The notes below the pieces were generated by a model, which was not told where the DNA came from, did not search any database, and saw only the letters and a program-made list of their open reading frames with translations. From NCBI GenBank assembly GCA_018814045.1, contig JAHJAR010000183.1, forward strand, positions 1 through 42,963: DNA of 42,963 nt. The letters are read 5' to 3'. The position numbers and the translations under genes are program-made. Positions 41,075 to 42,963 of this stretch are shown in pieces; position 1 is the stretch's first letter, and each line of letters begins with the position of its first letter. The DNA comes from Planctomycetota bacterium (GTDB lineage: Bacteria > Planctomycetota > Phycisphaerae > UBA1845 > Fen-1342).

Positions 41075-41543
41075 TACGTGTACCTGTGCCGATCCGGCGA
41101 GAACGCAGACGGTCCTGGAGCGCTACGCCGCCGGACAGTCGACGGGGCTGATCCACGCCTTGCAGGACATCCAGTCAGAGTTCGGCTACGTGCCCTGCGA
41201 GGCGGTGCAACTGCTGTGCGCGCACCTGCGGGTTCCGCTCAGCAAGGCCTTCTCCGTGGCCACCTTTTACAAGGCCTTCAGCCTCGAACCGAAGGGTGAG
41301 GTGGTGATCCGCGTCTGCACTGGCACGGCCTGCCACATTCGCGGTGCCCAGACCATCGTCGACGAAATCTGCACGGCGCTCGACATCACCCCGGGCCAGA
41401 CGACCGCGGATCACAAGTTCACGCTCGAGACTGTCAACTGTGTGGGGGCCTGCGCCATGGCTCCCGTTGTTTCGCTCAACGGCGAGTATCACGGCAGTGT
41501 CAAGCCGGGCGCCATCACGAAGAAGATACTAGGCGGAAAGTGA
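41067..41543 (+). CDS. nuoE: NuoE-like [2Fe-2S] subunit
   Basis: A 158-aa thioredoxin-fold [2Fe-2S] protein, the 24-kDa-subunit family of complex I and of soluble bifurcating hydrogenases and formate dehydrogenases. An N-terminal helical part ([16 protein letters not shown], then [14 protein letters not shown]) precedes the cluster motif C84-x4-C89 and C125-x3-C129 (VCTGTACH and NCVGACA). All four ligands are present. It overlaps the gamma-subunit gene and precedes the NuoF-like gene by only 4 nt, so its partner is surely that flavoprotein. No other complex I genes appear before the window ends. Confidence 0.9.
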   Translation: MSDTCTCADPARTQTVLERYAAGQSTGLIHALQDIQSEFGYVPCEAVQLLCAHLRVPLSKAFSVATFYKAFSLEPKGEVVIRVCTGTACHIRGAQTIVDEICTALDITPGQTTADHKFTLETVNCVGACAMAPVVSLNGEYHGSVKPGAITKKILGGK

Positions 41544-41547
41544 ACCT

Positions 41548-42963
41548 ATGCGCATCAAGAGTGTGAAAGGCCTGGAGAGCGCGGCGCAGAAGGCCCGCGA
41601 TCAGCGCAGCAAGCTCGAGACCGAGATCCTGGTCTGCGCCGGGACCGGGTGCCTGGCCAACGGCAGTGCCGCCGTCGTCAAGGCGCTGGACGACGCGATC
41701 CGCAGCCGCAAGCTGGCCGCGAAGCTCAAGCTCGGCTTGAAAACCACCGGATGCCACGGCTTCTGCGAAAAGGGACCACTCGTCGTCATCCAACCGGAAG
41801 GCATCTTCTACAACGGCGTCAAACCCAAGGATGCCACCGAGATCGTCGAAAAGACGCTGATGAAGGGCGAGGTGCTCGAACGCCTGCTCTACCGTGACCC
41901 GAACACCAAGACGCGCGTGCGCGAATACACGGCCATCCCCTTCTACAGCCGGCAACTGCGCATCGCGCTGCGCAACATCGGCAAGATTGACCCGGCCTCG
42001 ATCGACGACTACCTCGCGGTGGGCGGCTACGCCGGCCTCGCCAAGGCTTTGGACAGCATGGTGCCCGAAGAGGTCATCGACACTGTGACTCGCTCCCGGC
42101 TGCGTGGCCGGGGCGGGGGCGGCTTCCCGACCGGACGGAAGTGGAAGACCTGCCGCGATGCGCCCTCCGAAATGAAATACGTGCTCTGCAACGCCGACGA
42201 AGGTGACCCGGGGGCTTTCATGGATCGCAGCATCTGTGAGGGCGACCCGCACGCGGTGCTCGAGGGCATGATCATCGGGGCCTGGGCCGTGGGTGCCGCG
42301 CAGGGCTACATCTACGTCCGCGAGGAGTACCCCCTGGCGGTCAAGCACCTGCAACTGGCCATTACGCAGGCGCGCGAGAGGGGCATGTTGGGCGAGGACA
42401 TCCTCGGATCGGGCTTCGCCTACGACGTGGAAATCTCCCGCGGGGGTGGGGCCTTTGTCTGCGGCGAATCCTCGGCCCTGATGAGGTCGGTCGCCGGCGA
42501 AGTCGGCGAGCCGCGGGCCAAGTACGTCCACTCCGTAATCCGTGGGCTCCACGACCAACCCACCGTCCTCAACAACGTCGAGACCTGGGCCAATGTGCCC
42601 TGGATCATCACCGAAGGCGCTGACAAGTTCGCCGCCCTCGGCACGGAAAAAAGCACGGGCACGAAGGCTTTCTCCCTGGTCGGCAAGGTCAAGAACACCG
42701 GGCTGGTCGAAGTGCCCATGGGCATCACGCTGCGCGAAATCATCTTCGAGATCGGGGGCGGCATCATCGGCGATCGGCCCTTCAAGGGCGTGCAAACCGG
42801 TGGGCCCTCCGGCGGCTGCCTGCCCGAAAGCAAACTTGATCTTCCGGTTGACTTCGACTCACTCACCGCGGCCGGCTCCATGATGGGTTCGGGCGGCATG
42901 ATCGTCATGGACGACCGCACCTGCATGGTCGACGTGGCCCGCTACTTCCTGAAGTTCCTAGTG
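41548..42963 (+). CDS. nuoF: NuoF/HydB-like NADH-binding flavoprotein (partial, runs off window)
   Basis: 472 codons are visible with no stop by the window end. Residues 1-110 or so are an extra thioredoxin-like [2Fe-2S] domain with C30-x4-C35 and C69-x3-C73 ([20 protein letters not shown]). The NuoF core follows: [14 protein letters not shown] (about 186-199) as the NADH/FMN glycine-rich loop, [39 protein letters not shown] and [14 protein letters not shown]. The N-terminal [2Fe-2S] fusion is found in HydB/HndC-type subunits of NAD(P)-linked soluble hydrogenases and formate dehydrogenases, not in plain complex I NuoF. The C-terminal 4Fe-4S motif and any added ferredoxin domain lie outside the window. 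It should exchange electrons between NAD(H), FMN and iron-sulfur clusters. Confidence 0.92.
   Translation, partial: MRIKSVKGLESAAQKARDQRSKLETEILVCAGTGCLANGSAAVVKALDDAIRSRKLAAKLKLGLKTTGCHGFCEKGPLVVIQPEGIFYNGVKPKDATEIVEKTLMKGEVLERLLYRDPNTKTRVREYTAIPFYSRQLRIALRNIGKIDPASIDDYLAVGGYAGLAKALDSMVPEEVIDTVTRSRLRGRGGGGFPTGRKWKTCRDAPSEMKYVLCNADEGDPGAFMDRSICEGDPHAVLEGMIIGAWAVGAAQGYIYVREEYPLAVKHLQLAITQARERGMLGEDILGSGFAYDVEISRGGGAFVCGESSALMRSVAGEVGEPRAKYVHSVIRGLHDQPTVLNNVETWANVPWIITEGADKFAALGTEKSTGTKAFSLVGKVKNTGLVEVPMGITLREIIFEIGGGIIGDRPFKGVQTGGPSGGCLPESKLDLPVDFDSLTAAGSMMGSGGMIVMDDRTCMVDVARYFLKFLV

Noticed and set aside
41515..42795. Minus-strand open frame of about 426 codons opposite nuoF
   Set aside because: NuoF motifs on the plus strand are unmistakable; the antisense frame is a codon-bias artefact.

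Overview
This 43-kb window is GC-rich bacterial DNA that most resembles a member of the Planctomycetota, perhaps a Phycisphaerae-like lineage. The pointers are PEP-CTERM-tailed exported proteins, a dockerin-ended FG-GAP/VCBS protein, a DUF1571 protein, a double DUF1080 protein, a BatA/VWA membrane protein and an RHS fragment of a planctomycete style. No ribosomal or tRNA gene was seen, so the assignment rests on protein families recognised by eye.

Left part (1-8.6 kb): a GT4 glycosyltransferase (-) diverges from a membrane GT-C/ArnT-like glycosyltransferase (+). A scarred junction follows (3396-4131), where a histidine-kinase tail and an internal RHS fragment abut with no intact gene. Next, on the minus strand, come three related PEP-CTERM proteins and a VCBS/dockerin protein; a well-formed promoter (8643-8671) sits before the first of them. 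Middle-left (8.9-16 kb): a GHL10-type glycosidase-like lipoprotein, a small lipoprotein, a BatA/VWA protein with a TTG start, a double ACT-domain protein, an alpha/beta hydrolase and a DUF1571 protein.

Middle (16.2-28 kb): on the minus strand, a phosphohexomutase with an unusual Cys-rich N-terminal extension is translationally coupled to an M16-peptidase homologue that has lost its zinc ligands, followed by a divergent EF-G-like GTPase with its own promoter. On the plus strand lie a TIM-barrel-like protein, a three-gene overlapping unit (lipoprotein, membrane-anchored protein, amidohydrolase), a Cys/Met-metabolism PLP enzyme and an adenylosuccinate lyase of eukaryote-like sequence. A dispersed palindromic repeat (core CGTAGGGTGCGTCTTG) has entered the 3' end of the lyase gene, forms a 115-bp MITE-like unit beside it, and recurs on the far side of a solitary TIR/SEFIR-domain gene of lower GC. 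That 28.0-29.4 kb stretch is the best candidate for a recently acquired island.

Right part (29.4-43 kb): a class-C-beta-lactamase-like serine hydrolase, a ferritin-like protein, and a PilZ-like/receiver/pseudo-HPt regulator. Then comes a sugar-handling locus (double DUF1080 plus MFS transporter, divergent from a nucleoside:H+ symporter-family transporter). Last is a tight operon: P-loop ATPase, ferredoxin, then the alpha, beta and gamma subunits of a 2-oxoacid:ferredoxin oxidoreductase, then NuoE-like and NuoF-like subunits, the last running off the window. This operon physically couples 2-oxoacid oxidation to an NADH/flavin module and is the most coherent functional system here.
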